DNA of 64,000 nt, from positions 1-64,000 of the forward strand of contig CAZZNE010000012.1 of NCBI GenBank assembly GCA_964655525.1, in the 5' to 3' direction. Position numbers and translations under genes: made by a program. Of the stretch, positions 26,301 to 33,465 are shown piece by piece (position 1 is the stretch's first letter; each line of letters opens with the position of its first letter). The stretch is from DLAJ01 sp964655525 (GTDB lineage Bacteria; Bacillota; Clostridia; Lachnospirales; Lachnospiraceae). Below the pieces are notes generated by a model. The model was not told the DNA's origin. It made no database searches and was given only the letters and a program-made list of their open reading frames with translations.

Positions 26301-26437
26301 AGTGTCCGATTCCGAACATCGAGATCACGGATACCAATCCAATATTTTGTGTCCTGCCCTTCTTTGTTATGGTATTCGATACTGAGCCATTTTCCCTCAT
26401 GAATTGCACGAAATATATCCCGGCAAATTGTATTCAT
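23399..26437 (-). CDS. WYL-like / SF1 helicase / DUF2726-type nuclease protein (candidate defence gene)
   Basis: 1012 residues from the ATG with AAAGGGG 6 nt upstream; the frame runs 19 codons further without a ribosome site. Residues about 1-90 look like a WYL ligand-sensing domain (GKWLSIEYHNKEGQDTKYW, then IKNLDRIKIDSI). A UPF1/DNA2-like SF1 helicase follows: Walker A GPPGTGKT at 349-356, DEAS at about 610, GDPQQLNPV, HYRCH, GTVHAFQGDEKDVI and NVATSRAKDKLI. The C-terminal 100 residues form a PD-(D/E)xK-like nuclease (D about 938, IELDG with E 956 and D 958, then RDRKKNAICQEHNL). This combination recalls stand-alone anti-phage nuclease-helicases; the role is inferred. Confidence 0.85.
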   Translation of the reverse strand: MNTICRDIFRAIHEGKWLSIEYHNKEGQDTKYWIGIRDLDVRNRTLEVDGLHLGMYTIKNLDRIKIDSILTSRIIEGSFCPVNERLVEDIYLNPHKYYTLFDNTANLKILSYLEMCNRMDAVPYQSDFGLIRHLDQDQIKGDLYQLSTEQFQEIVKNFQYQTEQKERTDGSLHIKQLAMNVLSIHMAKGLYVLAYRKLNLDVKQRVLKPDNEITICTEFTMDGTKQSIRGFLDGDEYELLSEFEKNQETIKNCIMNRLKKDGSNVDDMPYIIGLEADIALDLHKEYQAIIKRYQEKEVPIPIRAFFGDLLERPRRTKTYPITLINRKINMDQLLAIHNAMKYPIAYIQGPPGTGKTNTIINTLVTAFFNERTVLFVSYNNHPINSVYEKLSTLTYRGKTIPFPILRLGNQEKVKEALATIRKLYESVQDVTVFESTLDRNKDERKNRAKRLSGILKRYEDLLDLKEREETIDRMLDFKEKKRASLQMVSFEQDLRNRQRDQISRKMEATGEVSEEEALGLIDDNTAELEKFLYYTSARYIKNIGTPKNSDLRAILELEDKEKQMEEFTKYLKKKENIAKLQKIFPIIVTTCISAHRLGEPEPMFDMVVMDEASQCNIAVALVPIVRGDSLMLVGDPQQLNPVILLDEVTNERLKKRYTVSEEYDYCKNSIYKTYLACDAVSDETLLHNHYRCHKKIIEFNNRKYYNSRLRILSASREEKPLVYLDMGEAYSDIKNTAPAEAYEIARYVASHQDQNIGIITPFVNQKKLIDEQLKRVNVEDVVCGTVHAFQGDEKDVILFSTAITDQTYAGTYEWLKNNKELINVATSRAKDKLILLASKKNLERLHQKEGADDLYELVQYVRSNGTTEVTPKYAASRALGVKPFSSVTEEAFLENLNHALENIGLAQNRHTVHKEVPIAQVFRENTSYNDLFYNGRFDFVVYEKQGRQEFPVLAIELDGKEHYESEVVQNRDRKKNAICQEHNLQLIRVENSYARRYYHIKEILKSFFSAGH

Positions 26438-26583
26438 AAGCTTCCCCTTTTGTATCATATAATCATCAAAATTCTTCAAGTTGTCGCTTTTCATTTAATA
26501 TTTTACAACTTCAAGAGTAAATTGTAAATTAACAATATTTGAGGCTATCTCATATCCTAAAGTAAACCATGATCGGAGGCTTT

Positions 26584-27075
26584 ATGAGTTATTCTGATCA
26601 ATTTCAATCTATTTTTCGCAAAAATCCCGACGCAACGGCTTTTGTCTCAGGCAGCAGCAGCTACCCGGATGTAAGCGGAACGGTGCGTTTTTATCAAATG
26701 TGCGGCTATGTGATGGTCGTTGCGGAATTCGAAGGGCTGCCGATCGAGGATCGGCCTTGCGCCGAGCCGATCTTCGGCTTTCATATCCACGAAGGGATGG
26801 AATGCTCGGGAGACTGCAGCGATCCCTTTGCCGACGCAGGCGGACACTACAATCCCTGTCGTTGTCCACACCCCTATCATGCCGGCGATATGCCGCCGCT
26901 CTTTGGCGCGGGCGGCAGGGCGTTTTTAGCGTTTATGACAGACCGCTTCCGCGTCAATGAGATTTTGGGCAGGGCCGTCATCATTCACAGAATGAGCGAT
27001 GATTTTCACACACAGCCGTCGGGAGACGCTGGTGCCAAGATCGGATGCGGGATCATCCGGAGCAGATGCCGATGA
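26584..27075 (+). CDS. sodC: Cu/Zn superoxide dismutase family protein
   Basis: 163 residues without a signal peptide. All metal ligands are present: HIH for copper, GGHYNP bridging His, PHPYHAGD with two zinc His and the zinc Asp, and DDFHTQPSGDAG with the last copper His. Cys for the structural disulfide occur in GDCSDP and IGCGI. The active-site Arg normally found near the C-terminus is Lys (GDAGAKIGCG). The ATG is placed by CGGAGG 4 nt upstream. Cytoplasmic superoxide detoxification is the family role. Confidence 0.9.
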   Translation: MSYSDQFQSIFRKNPDATAFVSGSSSYPDVSGTVRFYQMCGYVMVVAEFEGLPIEDRPCAEPIFGFHIHEGMECSGDCSDPFADAGGHYNPCRCPHPYHAGDMPPLFGAGGRAFLAFMTDRFRVNEILGRAVIIHRMSDDFHTQPSGDAGAKIGCGIIRSRCR

Positions 27076-27184
27076 GATAACAACTGCCATCACCCGCCAA
27101 AATGCTTTCGAGGGAGTTATCCGCTTTGGATACTCCCTCCGCTTTGCTGAGCACCTGTTTATGCCGTCACCAATTTGCGCCATA

Positions 27185-27213
27185 TAGACATTTCTTTGAA
27201 AAGCGGATATAAT
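27185..27213 (+). promoter_or_regulatory. Promoter of the decayed MNT/HEPN locus
   Basis: TAGACA, 17-nt spacer, TATAAT. It points at the toxin-antitoxin remnants. Confidence 0.55.
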
Positions 27214-27223
27214 ATAGGCATAA

Positions 27224-27262
27224 AATGCGAATGTTGACACATAGCAAACATTAATTCGCATT
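27224..27262. promoter_or_regulatory. Inverted repeat, possible operator
   Basis: AATGCGAAT and ATTCGCATT (9-bp perfect arms, 21 bp apart) just downstream of the promoter; a likely former autoregulatory site. Confidence 0.4.
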
Positions 27263-27284
27263 AGATTCACAGTCTGTTGGCAAC

Positions 27285-27536
27285 ATGGAGGGTTCGTATG
27301 CCAGAGGTGATTTTCAGGAAAATTCAGACGTGGATGTAATGATCTTGGTGAAACTGTCCCCCGAAAAGATAGAGCATTTCGAAGGCTCCGTCTTTAATCT
27401 GGCTTTTGATATTGAGTTAGAGCATGGAATCCATATTTCACCGATCATCAAAAACGAAGATCAATTCGAATATTGGGCAGATGTCTTACCATTTTACCGC
27501 ACTGTCCGAAATGAAGGAGTTGAGATCAATGGATAG
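27285..27536 (+). pseudogene. MntA-type nucleotidyltransferase antitoxin, N-terminally truncated
   Basis: The frame begins at the nucleotidyltransferase motif itself (GSYARGDFQENSDVDVMIL), followed by LAFDIELEHGIHISPII. Intact MNT antitoxins have 25-35 residues before this motif; here the in-frame upstream sequence hits TAA at 27252 without resembling the family, and no ribosome site precedes the ATG. It overlaps the HEPN partner by 8 bp. MNT antitoxins AMPylate the HEPN toxin. Confidence 0.7.
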
Positions 27537-27916
27537 CAAGGAAAAAGACCTATGCCAATATCGAATTGCCAGTGCCATAGAAACTTTGGAAACTGCAAAA
27601 TAGTGTGTCTCCAATAGACATTATAAAGACGCTATTAATCGCTGCTATTATGCGGCTTTTTATGCTGCAAAGGCAGTGCTCGCATTAGAAGCAGTGGATT
27701 TTAAGCGCCATAAGGATGTTATCTCCTATTTTAACAAACATTATATTGCAACAGGAAAGCTTCCAAAAGAGGTTGGTAAAAAGCTGGCCCATTTACAGCG
27801 AAAACGGGAAAACAGCGATTATGATGATTTTTTTATCGCTTCCTTAAGAAGAAACGGAAAAACAGTTGGAATCCGCCGAATATATTATTGAAGCGATACA
27901 AAAATATTTGGCCTAA
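27529..27916 (+). pseudogene. HepT-type HEPN toxin with nonsense codon and frameshift
   Basis: Starting MDSKEKDLCQYRIASAIE the frame meets TAG at codon 25 (27601-27603), continues as HEPN sequence (HYKDAINRCYYAAFYAAKAV, the RNase helix region, and SDYDDFFIAS), then shifts frame near 27845; the other frame supplies the normal ending EETEKQLESAEYIIEAIQKY. Two independent lesions show the toxin is dead unless there is sequencing error. Confidence 0.8.
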
Positions 27917-27931
27917 TACCCATCGGCAATC

Positions 27932-28456
27932 TTACGCCTTCTCTCCGCAGACGGCCTGCTTTGAATAACACGTCACTCCCCAGTTCTCAAAGCTCCATTC
28001 TTCCGAATAAGGGTTGCATTCATAGTCCACATAGTAGACCAGTTCCTCCTGTACCACAAAATTGGTCGGGAAATAATCAATATTCAGTCCGTGGGCGCGC
28101 ACCTGCTCCGCCATTTCCCTGACCTGCGGCAGATACGGATCGATTGGCATATCCTGTTTGATCAGTTCGGACAGCGTAGGTCCCGCAATATACTCTTTTA
28201 CGATCCTTTCATTCGGAACGTCCACATCCACCAACTTCGGTATCCGGATTCCCGTTAAAAGAAGACGCTGATAATCGTTCTGCTCCGCTTCAATCTTATT
28301 TCCGAACGTATAATACTCACAAGGCTCATGATGAATCTGCTTTAGCACAACATGTTCCCCATCCCTGCATGCCAGATAAGAATATCCGCCTTTCCCGTGT
28401 CCAAGGAGCTTTACGATCGTGTACTCTGTCTGATTTACCGTCATCGTCTTTTCCAT
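27932..28456 (-). CDS. Small protein-kinase-fold protein (RIO/APH-like)
   Basis: 174 residues: glycine-rich loop LLGHGKGGYSYLA, ATP-binding Lys in HVVLKQIHH, hinge VKEYIAGPTLSEL, catalytic-loop-like HGLNIDYFPTNFVV and metal-binding DYECNPYSEEW. The catalytic HxD is altered (HGLNID), as in atypical kinases, and the C-lobe is minimal. Substrate unknown. Apparently monocistronic, converging with the MNT/HEPN remnants. Confidence 0.7.
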   Translation of the reverse strand: MEKTMTVNQTEYTIVKLLGHGKGGYSYLACRDGEHVVLKQIHHEPCEYYTFGNKIEAEQNDYQRLLLTGIRIPKLVDVDVPNERIVKEYIAGPTLSELIKQDMPIDPYLPQVREMAEQVRAHGLNIDYFPTNFVVQEELVYYVDYECNPYSEEWSFENWGVTCYSKQAVCGEKA

Positions 28457-28567
28457 GAGGAGTAATCCTTTCTGATAAAAAAAGTTTCCCTTATTATAAC
28501 TACTTCAAACAAGTCTGTCATCTTTTTTATAAAAGGATATTCACAAATGGATTTTTTCGCACATTCC

Positions 28568-28596
28568 TTGAATAGAATATCAATACGTGTTATACT
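28568..28596 (+). promoter_or_regulatory. Promoter of the small-ORF / His-Cys protein operon
   Basis: TTGAAT, 17-nt spacer, TATACT, about 70 bp ahead of the first ORF. Confidence 0.6.
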
Positions 28597-28666
28597 AATA
28601 TATTATATAGACTTCACAGTTTTATAACACCCTGTTAATATATAATTTAGCGCTTGGAGGCTTAAG

Positions 28667-28804
28667 ATGATTGATTTTGTAATAGAAATTGTGGTCGACA
28701 TTGCTGAATTAGTTATCGATCTGTTGATTGAACCACAAATAGGCAAACTTAGCAAAAAACGAAAACAGAAAAAAACGGCAGGAGGTACATGTCATGCGTC
28801 TTAA
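28667..28804 (+). CDS. 45-residue amphipathic/hydrophobic small protein
   Basis: The ORF has GGAGG 6 nt upstream of ATG. Residues 1-22 are a Val/Ile-rich helix with regularly spaced acidic residues (MIDFVIEIVVDIAELVIDLL), followed by a highly basic tail (KLSKKRKQKKT). Its end overlaps the start of the His/Cys-rich protein by 11 bp, so translation is coupled. It may be membrane-associated; no function known to me. Confidence 0.65.
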   Translation: MIDFVIEIVVDIAELVIDLLIEPQIGKLSKKRKQKKTAGGTCHAS

Positions 28805-29294
28805 AAAATTGCTTACTGTGACAATGACTGCCGCGCTGGTCTTCGTCCTTTTTGCCATACCGGTTTCCGCCCATCACGGACATGACGGGAATCGGGGACA
28901 TCACGAATCTGACGGGTATTCATCTGCCACGGAGCCTGACGGCTATTCATCTACTACAGAATCTGACTGTCCGCCCTGTATGGTGGACGGATGCACCGAA
29001 TACGGACGGCATACTCACGATGATTGTGAATATTACGGATACGGCTGTCCGCCCTGCACGATGGACGGATGCACCGAATACGGACGACACACTCACGATG
29101 ATTGTGAATATTACGGATACGGCTGTCCGCCCTGCACGGTGGACGGATGCACCGAATACGGACGACACACTCACGATGGCTATGAATACTGCGGATACGA
29201 CCATAAGTATGGTTATTGCGACGGTTCCTGTGAAACGGCTATCTGCAAGGACCGGACTGACCGTGGGCACCACAGTGGACGGCATCATAGGTAG
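28794..29294 (+). CDS. Secreted His/Cys-rich repeat protein, probable metal binder
   Basis: 166 residues. A signal peptide with cleavage after PVSA leaves a mature protein starting HHGHDGNRGHH. The centre is three 26-residue repeats of the form CPPC-x-(V/M)-DGCTEYGRHTHDDCEY; the third diverges near its end. The C-terminus is again His-rich (GHHSGRHH). Paired CPPC and HTHDD motifs suggest Zn, Ni or Cu binding outside the membrane. AGGAGG precedes the ATG. Followed by a strong terminator. Confidence 0.8.
   Translation: MRLKKLLTVTMTAALVFVLFAIPVSAHHGHDGNRGHHESDGYSSATEPDGYSSTTESDCPPCMVDGCTEYGRHTHDDCEYYGYGCPPCTMDGCTEYGRHTHDDCEYYGYGCPPCTVDGCTEYGRHTHDGYEYCGYDHKYGYCDGSCETAICKDRTDRGHHSGRHHR
28968..29201 (+). 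repeat. Three tandem 78-bp coding repeats
   Basis: Units begin at 28968, 29046 and 29124. The second and first are nearly identical in DNA, so recent expansion or slippage is likely; the third has diverged at its 3' end. Confidence 0.9.
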
Positions 29295-29314
29295 TAAGAC
29301 AACGAGAGTCACAT

Positions 29315-29352
29315 AAAGCAGCTGCTGCGGATTTCGCAGCAGCTGCTTTTTT
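29315..29352 (+). terminator. Rho-independent terminator
   Basis: Perfect 15-bp stem AAAGCAGCTGCTGCG / CGCAGCAGCTGCTTT with a 5-nt loop, then TTTTTTG. Confidence 0.92.
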
Positions 29353-29399
29353 GTTATTCTTCATAGGTACTTCCTATAGGTACTTTCTTTTTTATCTAC

Positions 29400-30662
29400 T
29401 TACATTCTGGAACCGCTCCTTTCAACTATTACTGATGCCCAACTCTCTAATGCTTGTTCTTCAAGTCCCCTGCTTCTGCGCAAAATATCATCAAATCCCT
29501 GACGCACATGCTTTGCCGCAGCAATATCTTTTGGTTCTTCGGTAAGCCAGTCATTTAATGCCTTTTCAAACAGATCGATTAACTCCCCATATTTTGCTAT
29601 GGCTGCTTCAAGCAATTCCTTGTCAATCCCGGTAACAGTATGAATGCAAAGTTCTAAGAATTGTTTGATAAGCATCTTATTCTCGTAATGTATGAAAATA
29701 TGTGGGAACAGACACTCTATCGTTTCCAGTTTTTTTTCATTCTCCAGCCTGAGCTCATTTCTCCAATTATCATATATAACCAGTCCATATCCGACTAGCG
29801 GCTGATCAAACTGATGAACTTCATTGCTGAGCAGCCGGTATCCCTCATGCAGAGCCTCTTTACATGCGTCTTTAACGCTCACCTTATCCGCCGACGGCTT
29901 GATCAAAATAAGCTTTACTTTTTTCTTATACCAACCAGGAAAATCATATAGCCGCTTAAAAGACATAACCGAATTCTTATCATCATCGCCATCCAAAAAC
30001 GGGATCCCTTTCAATACGTTTCCGTTTTTGGAAAAACCTGACGCCAAAATAATGTCTTCATATTCTTTGGGCTCAACGATAACCGGATATCCTTTTAATA
30101 TATTCTCTGTAGCAAAACGGATCAGTGTCTCGGCAGTGTACTGCTCGCTGTCATAAACCTCACAGGCTAATCCATATACTTTCAAACAGTTTTTCTCAGA
30201 CATTTCCTGTCCCCAGGAATAACCGAAACTGGTGGAAATAAAAGCAGACTGTAAGATATATTCCGTATCATCATTTACTTGTCGTTTTTGGGCGTCTCTA
30301 TGGCATTCTAACCCCATAAATAACTTGATTGCCGATAAAATTGCGGGCCACGCTATACTTCTTGGCCATTTTCTTCCTGAAAAATCTGCTATTTCATCAT
30401 ATGGCAGTAAAACATGTTCAAAGTTCGCATGAATCGGTATGATGCCTGTCGGCAAAAGAATCTCATCAATCGTCACACCTAAAATTTCTGACAGTTCCGC
30501 CAGTACTGAGACTTCCGGCATTGTGTGACCGTTCTCCCACTTGCTGACGGCCTGCGGACTCACCGAAAGCCTCTGCGCCAATTCCTCCTGTGTGATGCCC
30601 CTGCTCTTTCTCAAAAGAGCGATCTGTTTTCCTGCTTTGTAACTATCAAACATCATTTTCAC
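29400..30662 (-). CDS. XRE-type regulator with large C-terminal domain
   Basis: 420 residues. The N-terminal 70 are a Cro/C1 helix-turn-helix (GITQEELAQRLSVSPQAVSKWE, then MPEVSVLAELSEILGVTIDEI). The C-terminal 340 residues resemble, weakly, the BtrH-like/papain-fold peptide-processing domain (segments PRSIAWPAILSAIKLFMGLE and AFISTSFGYSWGQEM); the catalytic Cys I would expect is not in the usual place. It may be a sensor domain derived from that fold. GTG start with AGAGG 6 nt upstream. Transcribed alone. Confidence 0.75.
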   Translation of the reverse strand: MKMMFDSYKAGKQIALLRKSRGITQEELAQRLSVSPQAVSKWENGHTMPEVSVLAELSEILGVTIDEILLPTGIIPIHANFEHVLLPYDEIADFSGRKWPRSIAWPAILSAIKLFMGLECHRDAQKRQVNDDTEYILQSAFISTSFGYSWGQEMSEKNCLKVYGLACEVYDSEQYTAETLIRFATENILKGYPVIVEPKEYEDIILASGFSKNGNVLKGIPFLDGDDDKNSVMSFKRLYDFPGWYKKKVKLILIKPSADKVSVKDACKEALHEGYRLLSNEVHQFDQPLVGYGLVIYDNWRNELRLENEKKLETIECLFPHIFIHYENKMLIKQFLELCIHTVTGIDKELLEAAIAKYGELIDLFEKALNDWLTEEPKDIAAAKHVRQGFDDILRRSRGLEEQALESWASVIVERSGSRM

Positions 30663-30860
30663 GTCTTTCCTCTAAATTCTTTTGTGGTGAAAGGTCCGCG
30701 TTTCCTGTTGCAGTGCTCATCGCATCACCTTTCTGAGCATATTATGCCACAGCAGAATCGGTAAATCCATAAAGCAGACGTTGACCTAAGCAGAATAAAA
30801 CTTAACTTAAAGTTTATGTTGTTACTCTCTAACGCTATTGTTTCAATCAAACCATCTTTC

Positions 30861-31310
30861 TTAAACTGCCCCACTGTGCGAGATTGAATCAAACGGTTGC
30901 TTGCTCAGAAGTTGTTTCCGCAGATATTCATACCGCAGCCGCTTTTCCTCTTTGGCAAAATGTGTCTCCCTGAACTGTTCCGGACAATTGCTGTAATCCA
31001 GCACTTCATCTCCGAACTGCTCACTGGTCAAGTCAAACACACAGCTATCTACCACATTGAAACAGTGGTAATTTCCGCCGGGTCTTAAAATACCGTAAAC
31101 CCTGCCGCCGAAGAAGTCCTGCATTAGAAACGCCGTGATCGAACACTGTCCAAGCGTAGGATTATGGACGCTCCACTCGTTCCTCATCCGCGGTGCGCAG
31201 GTGTCAGCACACCAGATGTTGGACAAGATATCGTAATAATCCCTCGGTGTCAGACCGTTTGCATCCTTTATATCGGCTGTTTCCCAGCCATAAAATCTGT
31301 ATTCCTTCAT
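30861..31310 (-). CDS. YunG-like protein
   Basis: 149 residues with WSVHNPTLGQCSITAFLMQDFFGG and GGNYHCFNVVDSCVFDLTSEQFG, the conserved core of the YunG family (a Cys in GQC, a His in YHCFN and an Asp in FDLT, arranged like a papain/transglutaminase triad). Function unknown. Its start overlaps the end of the 61-residue upstream ORF by 4 bp. Confidence 0.7.
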   Translation of the reverse strand: MKEYRFYGWETADIKDANGLTPRDYYDILSNIWCADTCAPRMRNEWSVHNPTLGQCSITAFLMQDFFGGRVYGILRPGGNYHCFNVVDSCVFDLTSEQFGDEVLDYSNCPEQFRETHFAKEEKRLRYEYLRKQLLSKQPFDSISHSGAV

Positions 31311-31492
31311 TTGCCTTCCCTTTCCGCTTTCTTACGTTCCTCATCGATCATATCCACGATCTCAAAGTACTCATTGATCTTAGCCTGCGCTTCTTCCTCC
31401 GCCAGATGAAAATGCGCCATGAGCAGATGCAAGATTGTTTCAATCGTACAATCCTGTGAAAACTTGTCCCGTATCAAGTCCATTGGATCCAT
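31307..31492 (-). CDS. Small helical protein
   Basis: 61 residues, mostly predicted helix: MDPMDLIRDKFSQD, then a stretch beginning TIETILHLLMAHFHL and a Glu/Lys-rich end. Coupled to the YunG-like gene by a 4-bp overlap. The start could be the second ATG three codons in. No family recognised. Confidence 0.5.
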   Translation of the reverse strand: MDPMDLIRDKFSQDCTIETILHLLMAHFHLAEEEAQAKINEYFEIVDMIDEERKKAEREGK

Positions 31493-31570
31493 CAGTTATT
31501 CTTCCTTTCTAAATTCCACCGTGAAATCGACTGTAATTTGTTTCCTCTGATCCTTCCTGTAATCCAAACT

Positions 31571-32503
31571 TCACGCTCCTCTGAAAATCAGCTTAAATAC
31601 TGCCGTATCAGCATAAGTAAGAGGCTCATTATGGGCAAAAAATACAATGCCGTCCACCGGAGATTTTAACGTCTCTTTTACTTCTCCTTCATAAGGATCC
31701 ATGATTCTGGCAAGAATCTGTCCCTTTGAAATCTCCTCGCCCACATTCACTGCCGATTCAAAAATGCCCGATACACCGGTACGCACAGACACCATATCTG
31801 TATCCTGCACCACATGGGAAATATAGCCTTCATGCCCATGATACTCCACAATCCCTTCCTTGGATAAGAAGGTAAGAATACTATGAACTGCCATAGCCGC
31901 GCTTTCCTTATCAATGCTCACAGTCGTTGTCGTGTAAAGGCTGAAAGCATGCGTTTCCCATATCTGCCAGTTATAATTTAACGTAGTAGTGTCATAGGGA
32001 CGAGGATTTCTCACAACCACATAGGGCATACCGAATTTTTTTGCCAGTTCTACATCTTCAAAACCGGTTTTCATCATCCTCACATGAGGCGTAAAATTTC
32101 CCGGCATATAAAATGATGATAACTGAATACCAAATCGGTATCCCTGAATTGCTTCAAAGATTCCCGCCGCGATCCGCTGAGTTGTTTCTCCTTTGTCATA
32201 TCCGGGAAACATCCTGTTAATATCCGTATTATCTGTGGGCCAGAATCTTTTTCCGATATTCATAGAGTAAGGATTAGCGGAAGGAATTACCGTGATTCGG
32301 CTCCTTTCCGCAATTTTTCCCGCTGCCTCTATTTCTTTTAAACGCTTAATGAGCTGAGAGCAGACATAAAGCTGCTGCACCTCATTTCCCCGGATATTTC
32401 CCAAAATACAGACTGACTTTTCTCCTTGCCCAAATTCATAGCCGCGCACCCGAAAATGATCTCTGTATAAGGATTCCATTTCATATAGAACTGTTTTTTT
32501 CAT
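31571..32503 (-). CDS. Aspartoacylase/AstE-like protein with degenerate zinc site
   Basis: 310 residues clearly related to the upstream gene, but the zinc motif HGxE is RGNE, and the second ligand motif DIHAS is replaced by IQLSS; the catalytic Glu strand is also not visible. The C-terminal beta domain (GISGIFESAVNVGEEISKGQILARI-like; GVSGIFE, SPVDGIVFFAHNEP) is retained. So it is probably inactive and may serve as regulatory or structural partner of the active paralogue, whose stop its ATG overlaps by 4 bp. Last gene of the ATP-grasp operon. Confidence 0.82.
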   Translation of the reverse strand: MKKTVLYEMESLYRDHFRVRGYEFGQGEKSVCILGNIRGNEVQQLYVCSQLIKRLKEIEAAGKIAERSRITVIPSANPYSMNIGKRFWPTDNTDINRMFPGYDKGETTQRIAAGIFEAIQGYRFGIQLSSFYMPGNFTPHVRMMKTGFEDVELAKKFGMPYVVVRNPRPYDTTTLNYNWQIWETHAFSLYTTTTVSIDKESAAMAVHSILTFLSKEGIVEYHGHEGYISHVVQDTDMVSVRTGVSGIFESAVNVGEEISKGQILARIMDPYEGEVKETLKSPVDGIVFFAHNEPLTYADTAVFKLIFRGA

Positions 32504-33465
32504 GGTCTTTTATCCTGCTTTCCCGCTTTTTCTTCCCGCAGAAGCCTTCCGATCAGCGAACCCGCATCCACAATGGGATATTCTCTGATCGTAAACAGGA
32601 TTCCATCAATGGGTGAAAGAATTTTATCCAGAACAGCTCCTTTCAGCGGATCTATAATACTCCCGATATGTTCTCCCTTTTTCAGATTTTCCCAGTGCTT
32701 CACATGCGGTATGAACACTCCTGCTGTACTGGCATTTAAAAAACACACATCCTCCTGCTCCTCTGAAATAATAGGCTCACGAACTTTCTTTGTTTCTCCC
32801 TGCCAGATTCCCATCTCCCGCATCAGATTTAGGATACCATCAGTAAGCTGCTCGCAGTAGCTTTGCGTAATACGCATCCCTACTCCCATTTCCACCACTA
32901 GTGTAGGTACGTTCCTGCTGTTTAAGCTATAAGCCAAAGTCGATTCCAGCACGGTACTCACCCCATGCACCCATATAAAATCCACATTGGTCATAGCCGC
33001 TAACGGCACCAGCTTTTCCTTATGCAGTTCATTAATTCGAATCTGGGGGATTTCTGTCAGATAAATATTGCTGGCGTGAATATCGATACACACATCAGAG
33101 CCCTCAATATCACCTATAATTTTGGCCGCAAGATATTCTGTCATATCCCCTTCCTCGTTTCCCGGAAAAAGACGGTTCATATCCAAATCAAAAGCCGGAA
33201 TCCCCCGCGTAATAGAATCAATTCCCAACGGATTCATCGCCGGATAAAAATCCACAATACCTGTCAGTTTCTCTTTCTGGGTCTCAATCCTGCGAATAAG
33301 TTCAAAACACACATACTGCCCCTCCAGCTCATCCCCATGTATTCCCGTAACAATACTGATTCGTTTTTCTTTTCCTGTAATCCCGCCATCAGGTATCAAT
33401 CGGTTCTTTTTTATCCGCAGTATTTCATCTACAGGAAGTCCTACGGATGCGATTGTCTGGATCAT
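32500..33465 (-). CDS. Active-type aspartoacylase/AstE-like (M14-fold) deacylase or peptidase
   Basis: 321 residues. Zinc ligands GIHGDELEG and IDIHASN, substrate Arg/Asn region DLDMNRLFPG, and catalytic Glu in LVVEMGVGMRI are all present. C-terminal domain carries the STAGVFIPHVKHWENLKKGE and SPIDGILFTIREYP strands. The family removes acyl or amino-acid groups from an amide. In this operon it likely trims or matures a product made by the ATP-grasp enzyme. Overlaps the transglutaminase stop by 4 bp. Confidence 0.87.
   Translation of the reverse strand: MIQTIASVGLPVDEILRIKKNRLIPDGGITGKEKRISIVTGIHGDELEGQYVCFELIRRIETQKEKLTGIVDFYPAMNPLGIDSITRGIPAFDLDMNRLFPGNEEGDMTEYLAAKIIGDIEGSDVCIDIHASNIYLTEIPQIRINELHKEKLVPLAAMTNVDFIWVHGVSTVLESTLAYSLNSRNVPTLVVEMGVGMRITQSYCEQLTDGILNLMREMGIWQGETKKVREPIISEEQEDVCFLNASTAGVFIPHVKHWENLKKGEHIGSIIDPLKGAVLDKILSPIDGILFTIREYPIVDAGSLIGRLLREEKAGKQDKRP

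Noticed and set aside
28852..29316. Open frames on both strands over the His/Cys repeat gene
   Set aside because: They are repeat-driven shadows; only the frame with signal peptide and ribosome site is kept.
30790..30830. AAACTT...AAGTTT near-palindrome in the gap behind the XRE gene as an operator
   Set aside because: Too imperfect and not placed at a promoter I can identify.
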